The notes beneath the pieces are model-generated. The model was not told where the DNA came from, made no database searches, and saw only the letters and a list, made by a program, of their open reading frames with translations. Below are positions 52,695-59,734 of a DNA stretch of 64,000 bases, piece after piece. How positions within the stretch are numbered: the first letter of the stretch is position 1; each line of letters starts with the position of its first letter. This DNA is from an uncultured Bulleidia sp. (GTDB lineage: Bacteria; Bacillota_I; Bacilli_A; Erysipelotrichales; Erysipelotrichaceae). Made by a program: the position numbers and the translations under genes. Location: positions 5,125 through 69,124 of the forward strand of contig CAKVLT010000001.1 of NCBI GenBank assembly GCA_934757945.1. The letters run 5' to 3'.

Positions 52695-54191
52695 TTATAA
52701 GTTATACAGTTTGGAATACTTCTCTTCCAGATAGTGCAAATAGTACTCTACATCAAACGGTTTACCTGTCACTTTTTCTACCAGTTCATCACCGTTATAT
52801 AAGAATCCGTATGTATGAATATGTTCTTTCAGCCACGCAATACATGTATCGTAATGATTGTTTTCAAGCAAATCATCCACATCCATATCCTTACGCATGG
52901 TATCCATGAACTGGGCTGCAAATGCTGAACCAAGTGCATAAGTAGGAAAATATCCGAAATCACCGGAACTCCAGTGTACATCCTGTAAAATGCCGACAGA
53001 GGCATCCTGAGGTCTTACACCAAGATATTTTTCATACATATCTGCCCATACTTCATCAAGATGATCCGTTCCGATAGTATCGTTGAATAATCCCTTTTCA
53101 ATTTCGTAACGCACTAAAATATGCAATGGATACGTAAGTTCATCTGCTTCAGTTCTTACAAGACTTGCCTTTGCCACATTCATGGCATTTACAAACTGTT
53201 CTAATGTAATACCGGATAACTGCTGAGGAAAATGCTTCTGTAATCGAGGAAAGTTATACTTCCAGAAAGCAAGTGTTCGTCCAAGATAGTTTTCACATAA
53301 GCGGGATTGTGATTCATGCAGTCCGCAGGAAATACCTTCAGAAAGAATATTTCCGTCAAATGCAGGATCACAATTATGTTCATAATACGCATGTCCAACT
53401 TCATGTACTGTAGATAGGATAGCTGAAACCACATTGTCTTTTAAATACTTTGTGGTCGTTCTGCAGTCATTTTCACATGTAAAGGAAGTGAATGGGTGCT
53501 CGGATTCATTCTGGTATCCCCATTCAGGATCAAAGTGAAGATATTCCAGTAATTCCACCATGAATTTCTTCTGTTCTTCCACAGGATACTCCGTAAACAG
53601 AAAACTGTCATCAATCTGTTCAGCCTGTTGTATTTTATGTAACAGAGGAACCAGCCTTTCTTTGATTTTATCAAAGAAAACATCATACTTTTCCTGCGTC
53701 ATGCCAGGCTCAAAATCATCAAGCATCTGATCATAGGTATTCATAGAACTGTTTCTATAACCATAAAATTTCTTTTTAGTTTCTATGATTTTCTTTAACG
53801 CCGGTGCATACAATGCGTAATTCTTAGTTTGTTTAGCTTCAAGCCATATATTGTACGATTCAGCCTGTAATTGTGTAAAAGCAACAAATTCTTCTTTCGG
53901 AATACAGACAGTATCCATCACCTGCTTATAATAAAGTTTCATGGCTCTTTGATCTGCATATTCTAAAGATGGATCGTCTTTCAGTTCTTTCAAAATATCC
54001 TGTATTTCCTTTTCAGTCTCTATGGAGAAAAGTTCACCGGCAAGATAGGCTGTTCTTTCATCACGATATGCACTTCCACCTTTAGGGGCGACTGTATGGG
54101 CGTCAATGGAAATAATTTCGATTGCCATGTGATACGCACTCATGCGGAATACCCAGTCTTTATACTTTTGTAGTTTTTCTTCTTTTGTCAT
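52695..54191 (-). CDS. M32 family metallocarboxypeptidase
   Basis: A 498-residue zinc carboxypeptidase of the Taq family (M32), removing C-terminal residues from peptides. The zinc motif is STVHEVGHAYYEHN (HExxH) with the third ligand in GLHESQSRLCENYLG (HESQSR and EN). SFDCENDCR-like STFCENDCRTTTKY, DELTYPLHILVRYEIE and the C-terminal region are typical. Length is normal. No signal peptide, so it is cytoplasmic. It is independent of its neighbours. Confidence 0.96.
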   Translation of the reverse strand: MTKEEKLQKYKDWVFRMSAYHMAIEIISIDAHTVAPKGGSAYRDERTAYLAGELFSIETEKEIQDILKELKDDPSLEYADQRAMKLYYKQVMDTVCIPKEEFVAFTQLQAESYNIWLEAKQTKNYALYAPALKKIIETKKKFYGYRNSSMNTYDQMLDDFEPGMTQEKYDVFFDKIKERLVPLLHKIQQAEQIDDSFLFTEYPVEEQKKFMVELLEYLHFDPEWGYQNESEHPFTSFTCENDCRTTTKYLKDNVVSAILSTVHEVGHAYYEHNCDPAFDGNILSEGISCGLHESQSRLCENYLGRTLAFWKYNFPRLQKHFPQQLSGITLEQFVNAMNVAKASLVRTEADELTYPLHILVRYEIEKGLFNDTIGTDHLDEVWADMYEKYLGVRPQDASVGILQDVHWSSGDFGYFPTYALGSAFAAQFMDTMRKDMDVDDLLENNHYDTCIAWLKEHIHTYGFLYNGDELVEKVTGKPFDVEYYLHYLEEKYSKLYNL

Positions 54192-54208
54192 ATGATTTCT
54201 CCTTTTCC

Positions 54209-54237
54209 AAAAGAAACGCCGGGATATCCGGCGTTTG
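54209..54237 (-). terminator. Terminator after HAD phosphatase gene
   Basis: AAACGCCGG and CCGGCGTTT pair around five bases, followed on the minus strand by TTTCTTTT. It lies just after the stop at 54240. Confidence 0.8.
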
Positions 54238-54239
54238 CA

Positions 54240-55082
54240 TTATATGAGATTCAAATATTTAAAAGCATTATACAGACCATCTTCATCCACATCTGTAGTG
54301 ATATAATCTGCTGCTTCTTTGATCTCCGGGCCACCATTACCCATGGCTACATTATACGCACACAGCTCAAACATAGATAGGTCGATTTTGGCATCTCCAA
54401 AAGAAATGGTATCTTTCTGATCTGCTCCCAAATAGTCTAATAAGACTTCAATGGCATGTTTTTTGGTAATACCTGATGGACCAAGATCGCCAAAAAGAGC
54501 GTGTTCACCTTTACCACCCCATGTATTGGCTTCAAGTTCTGGAAATTCTTTTTCAGAATCCAGATGATCCTGATAAGAATCAAGGATAAAACTGATTTTG
54601 TTCACATCATCTCTGTATTGCTCATCACCTTTGACAAGAATAAAAGAATTGATAAAGGAATCTGCAGAATTTTTAGCTTTTGATAAATCTGCTCCTTTCC
54701 CTAAAGAATATTTCACCATAGTTTCAGGTCCTTTGACATGCATCATTTCATTGCAGTAAATTCCTGAATTAGCTTCCAGATAAAACGCAAGATTTCTCGC
54801 ATTACACCAGTCAGCAATCTTTTTCACTTCTTCTCTGGATAATCTCTGATGCATGACTACTTTACCATTATCTTCTACATATGCACCATTACCACCAATC
54901 ATACCGTCAAGATCACATAGATTTCTCTGTTCAATTTCTGCTTTTGAACATCCGGTGCAAATATACACTTTATGCCCATTGGCACGTGCTTCATTGACTG
55001 CTATTGCAGCACTTTCCGGAAGCTTTGCTTCATAGTTAATCAAAGTACCATCCACATCCAAAAATACAATCTTTCTTCTCAT
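54240..55082 (-). CDS. HAD superfamily Cof-type phosphatase
   Basis: A 280-residue HAD hydrolase of the Cof class with C2-type cap. Motif I is FLDVDGTLINYE (two Asp), motif II is the Ser/Thr in ICTGCSKAEI, motif III the Lys in ITKKHAIEVL and motif IV is SFGDAKIDLSMFELC. Sugar phosphates and pyridoxal or nucleotide phosphates are common substrates; none can be assigned. It is 17 bases downstream of the aldo/keto reductase gene on the same strand. Confidence 0.94.
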   Translation of the reverse strand: MRRKIVFLDVDGTLINYEAKLPESAAIAVNEARANGHKVYICTGCSKAEIEQRNLCDLDGMIGGNGAYVEDNGKVVMHQRLSREEVKKIADWCNARNLAFYLEANSGIYCNEMMHVKGPETMVKYSLGKGADLSKAKNSADSFINSFILVKGDEQYRDDVNKISFILDSYQDHLDSEKEFPELEANTWGGKGEHALFGDLGPSGITKKHAIEVLLDYLGADQKDTISFGDAKIDLSMFELCAYNVAMGNGGPEIKEAADYITTDVDEDGLYNAFKYLNLI

Positions 55083-55099
55083 TTCATCTATCCCTTTCC

Positions 55100-56020
55100 T
55101 TAAGGCAGCTGATTACCTTCCACTGAAGTATAAATTCTGTACCAGTCTTTTCTGGATAATGTAATATCTGCTGCTTTTGCGGCACTCTGAAGTCTTTCAG
55201 GTTTGGTTGTCCCTAAAATCACCTGTGTAGAGCAAGGAATACGTAATAACCATGCATAGGCAATCACATCCTTATGTAATCCATATATATCCGCAATCTG
55301 CTGTAAGGTCTCATTAAGCTTTGCATACTTTTCATCATTGAGGAAAACGCCTTCAAAATATCCTTTTTGAAGTGGAGACCACACCTGCAGTCCCATATGA
55401 TGCAACTGCATATAAGGCAATATACAAGAATCATGTTTTACACTTAAAGCATCTGCCATATCTTCATGAAGCAGATTGTCAATAACAGGTGTATGAACAC
55501 AGCTCATCTGCAACTGATTTACTGTCAGTTTCTGCTTCATTGCGCTTTGAAGATATTCGATATGCCCGGAAGTCATATTACTTACCCCAAAAGATAACAC
55601 TTTCCCCTGTGCATAGAGCAAATCTAATGCCTCTGCAACTTCTTCAGGTTCCATCAACACATCAGGTCTATGCAGTAACAAAGAATCCAGATGATCTGTA
55701 TGCAGTCTTGAAAGAATACCATCCACCGATTCCAGAATATGCTCTTTGGAAAAATCAAAAAAGTCTTGTCGGATACCACACTTGGATTGAAGAAAAAAAC
55801 GTGATCGAAGAGAAGGATATTTTGCAAAGACTTCACCAACGACTTCTTCACTTCTGCCTGCTCCATAAATATCCGCTTCATCAATAAAATTAATTCCTGC
55901 TTCCAGACCCGTTTTTAAAAACGTCTCTGCTTGCTGAATGTCCATACCTGCAATACGCATACAGCCAATGCCAATGGTACTGACTTGAGGAAGTTCCTGA
56001 GAAAATTGTATATATTTCAT
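55100..56020 (-). CDS. Aldo/keto reductase
   Basis: A 306-residue NADPH-dependent oxidoreductase of the YdhF-like AKR group. The barrel has GIGCMRIAGMDIQ near the start, FIDEADIYGAGRSEEVVG with the catalytic Asp and Tyr, LDSLLLHRPD with the active-site His and FGVSNMTSGHIEYL, and the C-terminal NADP-binding segment ILGTTKPERLQSAAKA. The catalytic Lys is in LQSKCGIRQ. Length is normal. Substrate unknown. It precedes the HAD phosphatase gene in the same direction. Confidence 0.95.
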   Translation of the reverse strand: MKYIQFSQELPQVSTIGIGCMRIAGMDIQQAETFLKTGLEAGINFIDEADIYGAGRSEEVVGEVFAKYPSLRSRFFLQSKCGIRQDFFDFSKEHILESVDGILSRLHTDHLDSLLLHRPDVLMEPEEVAEALDLLYAQGKVLSFGVSNMTSGHIEYLQSAMKQKLTVNQLQMSCVHTPVIDNLLHEDMADALSVKHDSCILPYMQLHHMGLQVWSPLQKGYFEGVFLNDEKYAKLNETLQQIADIYGLHKDVIAYAWLLRIPCSTQVILGTTKPERLQSAAKAADITLSRKDWYRIYTSVEGNQLP

Positions 56021-56092
56021 ATATTCACCTCTATGTACGACTATACAAGAAGCTTAAATGATGTGCAAGAATTTACAATGGCATAAAGTACC

Positions 56093-56131
56093 TAAAAAAG
56101 AAGGGCAAGCCTATTTCTTACCCTTCTTTAA
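56093..56131 (-). terminator. Terminator of TVP38 gene
   Basis: AAAGAAGGG and CCCTTCTTT pair with a 15-base loop, then TTTTTTAGG on the minus strand. It overlaps the end of the gene at 56111. Confidence 0.75.
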
Positions 56132-56806
56132 GAACCATTCTTTCTTCCATATTACCAGACCTATCATACTGATCTGGAATGTAAAAGATAATACCACAAA
56201 GATGTATTCACCTCTTATGAGAAAATGTCCTATCCAGCAATTGGATAAGATAGACATCATACAGGCAATTGCAACAGTCATGGCAAATTTTGTAAATCGA
56301 ATATCTGATTTAGCAGCAATATACGGAACAATACCATTGGGAATGCCTGGAATCATATATGTCAAAGCAAAAACAAATTCAGGTTTTGTACTGTTGATCT
56401 TATCAAGAATCCAATTAGATTTACTGTCAAAATTCAGATTATTCTGCACAAATTTATGGAAGTGCCTTGCAAAACGAAAAACCAGAAGATTTCCCACTAC
56501 AAATCCCAAATGACAGGCAATGAAAGCTTTCCACCAACCGTAAATAAGACCAGATACAAATTGTATAAACATCGCAGGAAAGAAGATGGTAATTACCTGA
56601 AGTACGGACAGAAAAAAAATAGAAGTCATTCCTGATACTTCATCTTTGGAATTAAGATAATCCATCAAAGCCTGTTTATCATGCAGTTTCAGTAATTCCA
56701 GCAATTCTACGCATGTATCTTTCAACATATAATACGCAATTCCAAGCACTAAACACACAGCGAATACTGCCAGAAATGTAAACACAATCTTCTTTTTCTT
56801 TTCCAT
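56111..56806 (-). CDS. TVP38/TMEM64 (DedA-like) membrane protein
   Basis: A 231-residue membrane protein of the TVP38/TMEM64 group. It has a hydrophobic N-terminus (IVFTFLAVFAVCLVLGIAYYM), and the family core AFIACHLGFVVGNLLVFRFARHF followed by FALTYMIPGIPNGIVPYIAA. Members act in lipid scrambling or envelope homeostasis. I chose ATG 56806 (MEKKKKIVF); no ribosome site is visible and a promoter lies almost on it. Upstream in-frame Met would lie before the terminator of the neighbouring gene. Confidence 0.85.
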   Translation of the reverse strand: MEKKKKIVFTFLAVFAVCLVLGIAYYMLKDTCVELLELLKLHDKQALMDYLNSKDEVSGMTSIFFLSVLQVITIFFPAMFIQFVSGLIYGWWKAFIACHLGFVVGNLLVFRFARHFHKFVQNNLNFDSKSNWILDKINSTKPEFVFALTYMIPGIPNGIVPYIAAKSDIRFTKFAMTVAIACMMSILSNCWIGHFLIRGEYIFVVLSFTFQISMIGLVIWKKEWFLKKGKK

Positions 56807-56807
56807 A

Positions 56808-56824
56808 GCTGCATAATCATAGCA
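56808..56824 (-). promoter_or_regulatory. Near-leaderless promoter of TVP38 gene
   Basis: An extended -10 TGCTATGAT ends at 56816 on the minus strand, placing the start near 56809, about 3 bases before ATG 56806. Confidence 0.45.
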
Positions 56825-56847
56825 CAATCTTAAGAATTTAAAAGAAA

Positions 56848-56875
56848 GAAAACAGGATAGTTGCCTATCCTGTAA
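56848..56875 (-). terminator. Terminator after flavoprotein reductase gene
   Basis: ACAGGATAG and CTATCCTGT pair around four bases, followed on the minus strand by TTTTCTTTC. It lies 13 bases after the stop at 56888. Confidence 0.85.
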
Positions 56876-56887
56876 AGAAATCAATGA

Positions 56888-58771
56888 TTATTTAGCATTT
56901 TCTGCTGCGTTTGTACCGGCAATTCTACCAAATACTACGAAGTCAGCAACTGCATTACCACCAAGTCTGTTAGCACCGTGAACACCACCTGTGACTTCAC
57001 CTGCTGCATACAGACCAGAGATAACATCACCATCTTTATTTAATACACATGTATTTGTATCAATCTTCAGACCACCCATTGTGTGATGAACACCTGGCTG
57101 AACCTTAATTGCATAATAAGGAGCTGTATCCAGCTTATTTGTGAAAGCTGTTCTTCCGAATTCTGCATCAGACTTGTTATCCACACATGTATTCCATGTT
57201 TCCATTGTCTTTGCGAATGTATCAGCATCTGCTTCCATAGCTTCAGCTAATTCTTCATAAGTTTTACCTGTTACAGCATAACCCTTGTCAATGTAACCCT
57301 GAACAACTGCACTTGCATCAGCCATAGCCTGGTCAACAACTAACCATGCAAAGCCGCCTTCCTGTTCATTTTCAGCAGCAGAAACTACGTCTCTTGTACC
57401 AACTTCATCAGTGAATCTTTCACCCTTGGAGTTAACTAAGATAGCACCGTCTCCACGAAGACCTTCTGTAATTAATACAGCGTTGCTGCCTTCAACATGA
57501 ACTGTTGGATGTAACTGAATTTGATCCATATCAACTGTAGCAGCATTAACATCATCAGCAGTAGCCATTGTGATACCCTGACCTAAGATACCTGCAGCAT
57601 TTGTTGTAATGTATCCTTTTAATGCAGGATTCTGTTCAGATACCATATCATTGTTAGCACCGAAACCACCTGTAGCAAGAACAACGGACTTAGCATTGAT
57701 TGTAACTTTGTTACCTGTCTTACCTTCTGCTTCTACACCTGCAGCCTTACCATCTTTCATGATAATCTTGTTAGCAGTAGTGTTGTAGAATACTTCAACA
57801 CCTCTGTCTTCTACAGTTTTTTCGAGAATTGGAACAATGTAAGAACCAACAGAAATAACTTTACCGTCATCATTTACAGGACGATGAATTCTCTTAACAG
57901 CAGCACCACCGAACTGACCTACGTTCTTAAGATCAGCACCGATTGTGGATAGCCATTCAATAGCATCAGCGGAATTACCTGCAAGTGTCTTAACAAGCTC
58001 AATATTGTTAACACCTTTACCACCAATCATTGTATCTAATTCCATTAATTCAACAGAATCAAAATATCCTGTAGGATTTGCCTGATAAGCTTCCCACTGT
58101 TCTTTAACTGTAGATGCTAAAGCCTGAATATCTGCATTGTCAGCATATTTTTCAGCAGATTTTAATGTTTTCTCTACACCAGCGGATTCTTCGAATTCGT
58201 TGTTATCCTGATATACTGTCTTTGCAGCGTTCATACCACCTGTAGCACGTACGGAGTTACCACCGGCAACTTCCTGGCTTTCCAGAATAACTACGCTCTT
58301 ACCTGCATCAGCAGCTGTAATAGCAGCAGTCATACCTGCTCCACCGGCACCTACGACAACAACATCAACGTCCTTTTCAACGTCTTCTTCTTTTTCGCCT
58401 TCAGCAGCTGTCTGATAATCTTCTGGATTCAGACCTGCAGCTTTGATTGCTTCTGCAGCAGCGGATTTGATAGCATCACTTGTAATTGTAGCTGTAGCTA
58501 CACCGTCAACGTTAATGGAATTGGCTTTGACCATTTCATCAGGCATCTTTTCAATAGCTTTTGTACCGATACCTTCTGTTTCGTTATCACCCTGTACTTT
58601 AACATCTGTAATAACGGAATCTTTGAGTGTGATGGTTACTGTAACATCTCCTCCCATGCCTTTTGCAGTACCGGAGAATTCACCAGAAACACCACCACTT
58701 GCCTTCTGACCACAAGCTACTAAACTGGCAGCCACGACAGCGGACAAAAATAGTTTAGAAATTTTGTTCAT
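56888..58771 (-). CDS. Secreted FMN/FAD fumarate reductase-like lipoprotein
   Basis: A 627-residue extracellular flavoprotein of the fumarate/urocanate reductase group. It starts MNKISKLFLSAVVAASLVACG (lipobox VACG, Cys20). Residues about 30-115 form an FMN-binding domain with a covalent-flavin-type motif VDGVATATITSDAI, normally modified by ApbE. From about residue 135 comes the FAD domain: DVVVVGAGGAGMTAAIT, GGNSVRATGGMNAA, LITEGLRGDGAIL and, near the end, HHTMGGLKI and GANRLGGNAVADFVVFG. It probably uses an organic acid as terminal electron acceptor via extracellular electron transfer. Substrate is not assigned. Its N-terminal domain is duplicated in the gene at 59105. Confidence 0.92.
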   Translation of the reverse strand: MNKISKLFLSAVVAASLVACGQKASGGVSGEFSGTAKGMGGDVTVTITLKDSVITDVKVQGDNETEGIGTKAIEKMPDEMVKANSINVDGVATATITSDAIKSAAAEAIKAAGLNPEDYQTAAEGEKEEDVEKDVDVVVVGAGGAGMTAAITAADAGKSVVILESQEVAGGNSVRATGGMNAAKTVYQDNNEFEESAGVEKTLKSAEKYADNADIQALASTVKEQWEAYQANPTGYFDSVELMELDTMIGGKGVNNIELVKTLAGNSADAIEWLSTIGADLKNVGQFGGAAVKRIHRPVNDDGKVISVGSYIVPILEKTVEDRGVEVFYNTTANKIIMKDGKAAGVEAEGKTGNKVTINAKSVVLATGGFGANNDMVSEQNPALKGYITTNAAGILGQGITMATADDVNAATVDMDQIQLHPTVHVEGSNAVLITEGLRGDGAILVNSKGERFTDEVGTRDVVSAAENEQEGGFAWLVVDQAMADASAVVQGYIDKGYAVTGKTYEELAEAMEADADTFAKTMETWNTCVDNKSDAEFGRTAFTNKLDTAPYYAIKVQPGVHHTMGGLKIDTNTCVLNKDGDVISGLYAAGEVTGGVHGANRLGGNAVADFVVFGRIAGTNAAENAK

Positions 58772-58837
58772 TTTTCCTCCAAAAACACTTCAACTGAGTG
58801 CACATAAACTATAACACACTCAACTTTTTCTACAAGA

Positions 58838-58859
58838 GAATTGTGAAAGAATTGTGAAA
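58838..58859. repeat. Tandem 11-bp repeats upstream of flavoprotein promoter
   Basis: GAATTGTGAAA occurs twice with no gap (58838-58848 and 58849-58859). On the minus strand the pair lies just upstream of a likely promoter (-35 TTGTAG, 16 bases, -10 TATAGT). Direct repeats at one helical turn suggest an OmpR/PhoB-type activator site. Confidence 0.5.
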
Positions 58860-58976
58860 AAGCATGATAAAAAGTATTCAAAATTTGTCATCTGTATTGC
58901 AGATTTTCTACCATTCAAATAACCCTCGCACACCTGTATTTTCTTTCCCTTTGAATATTTTATTTTTCTTCCCATA

Positions 58977-59052
58977 ATAAAAAATCCCACCGTTGTACTT
59001 CCACACAGATGAAATTTTTTTAATTTATTCGTGTGTCTACTTTAGTGGGATT
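58977..59052 (-). terminator. Long-stem terminator after FMN-domain gene
   Basis: AATCCCAC (58983-58990) pairs with GTGGGATT (59045-59052) around a long, imperfectly paired interior (CACACA with TGTGTG). On the minus strand TTTTTTATT follows. This covers much of the 333-base gap between the two flavoprotein genes. The rest of the gap (58860-58976) holds nothing I can identify. Confidence 0.6.
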
Positions 59053-59104
59053 GTATCAATAAACTGTGTTTTTTCAAGCTTTAGAAACAGGTAACAACTG
59101 AATC

Positions 59105-59464
59105 TTAATAATTATTAGGATCCAGACCTGCAGCTTTGATAGCTTCTTCAGCTGCGGATTTGATAGCATCACTTGTAATTGTAGCTGTAGCTACACCGTC
59201 AACGTTAATGGAATTGGCTTTGACCATTTCATCAGGCATCTTTTCAATAGCTTTTGTACCGATACCTTCTGTTTCGTTATCACCCTGTACTTTAACATCT
59301 GTAATAACGGAATCTTTGAGTGTGATGGTTACTGTAACATCTCCTCCCATGCCTTTTGCAGTACCAGAGAATTCACCAGAAACACCTTCGGTTTTTTTCT
59401 GTCCACAGGCTACCAGACTGGATACCATAACAGCAGATAAAAATAATTTAGAAATTTTGTTCAT
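59105..59464 (-). CDS. Stand-alone FMN-binding domain lipoprotein
   Basis: A 119-residue lipoprotein equal to the N-terminal FMN domain of the reductase at 56888-58771. It starts MNKISKLFLSAVMVSSLVACG (lipobox VACG) and ends AAGLDPNNY, just where the larger protein continues into its FAD domain. The motif VDGVATATITSDAI is identical. About 233 bases (59154-59386) differ from the paralogue at only one position, so the copies are recent or kept alike by gene conversion. GGAGGAAAAATG gives the start. It may carry electrons to the reductase. Confidence 0.85.
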   Translation of the reverse strand: MNKISKLFLSAVMVSSLVACGQKKTEGVSGEFSGTAKGMGGDVTVTITLKDSVITDVKVQGDNETEGIGTKAIEKMPDEMVKANSINVDGVATATITSDAIKSAAEEAIKAAGLDPNNY

Positions 59465-59734
59465 TTTTCCTCCATAAAATTCTTTTATATACTTCATACT
59501 ATACCATACCTTTTTTTTACCACAAGACGTCAAAAATCATTTTCCACACAATAGACGCATAGTTGTTATCAGCTCCTCATTCCTTGCAGAAGAACAGATG
59601 TAAACAGGCATTTTTCCGTTTCATTTTAAATAAGACCTGAAACCCCTTACATCAATAGCGTGCTATTGACAGTGTGCTGTTATTTTATAATAATACATAA
59701 GTATTTTTATAAAATATATACTTGGAGGAACACT
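59465..59734. other. Divergent region: FMN lipoprotein / dehydratase activase
   Basis: This 270-base gap holds a minus-strand promoter for the FMN lipoprotein (-35 TTGTGG, 16 bases, -10 TATAGT, near 59500-59528) and the plus-strand promoter with palindrome at 59653-59686. Nothing else was recognised. Confidence 0.4.
59653..59686 (+). promoter_or_regulatory. Promoter with palindromic operator, dehydratase operon
   Basis: A perfect 7-2-7 palindrome CAATAGC-GT-GCTATTG (59653-59668) overlaps a perfect -35 TTGACA (59666-59671), and ACAG-TGTG-CTGT (59669-59680) follows in the spacer. TAATAA/TATAAT at about 59680-59687 is the -10. The overlap suggests a repressor site. Confidence 0.55.
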
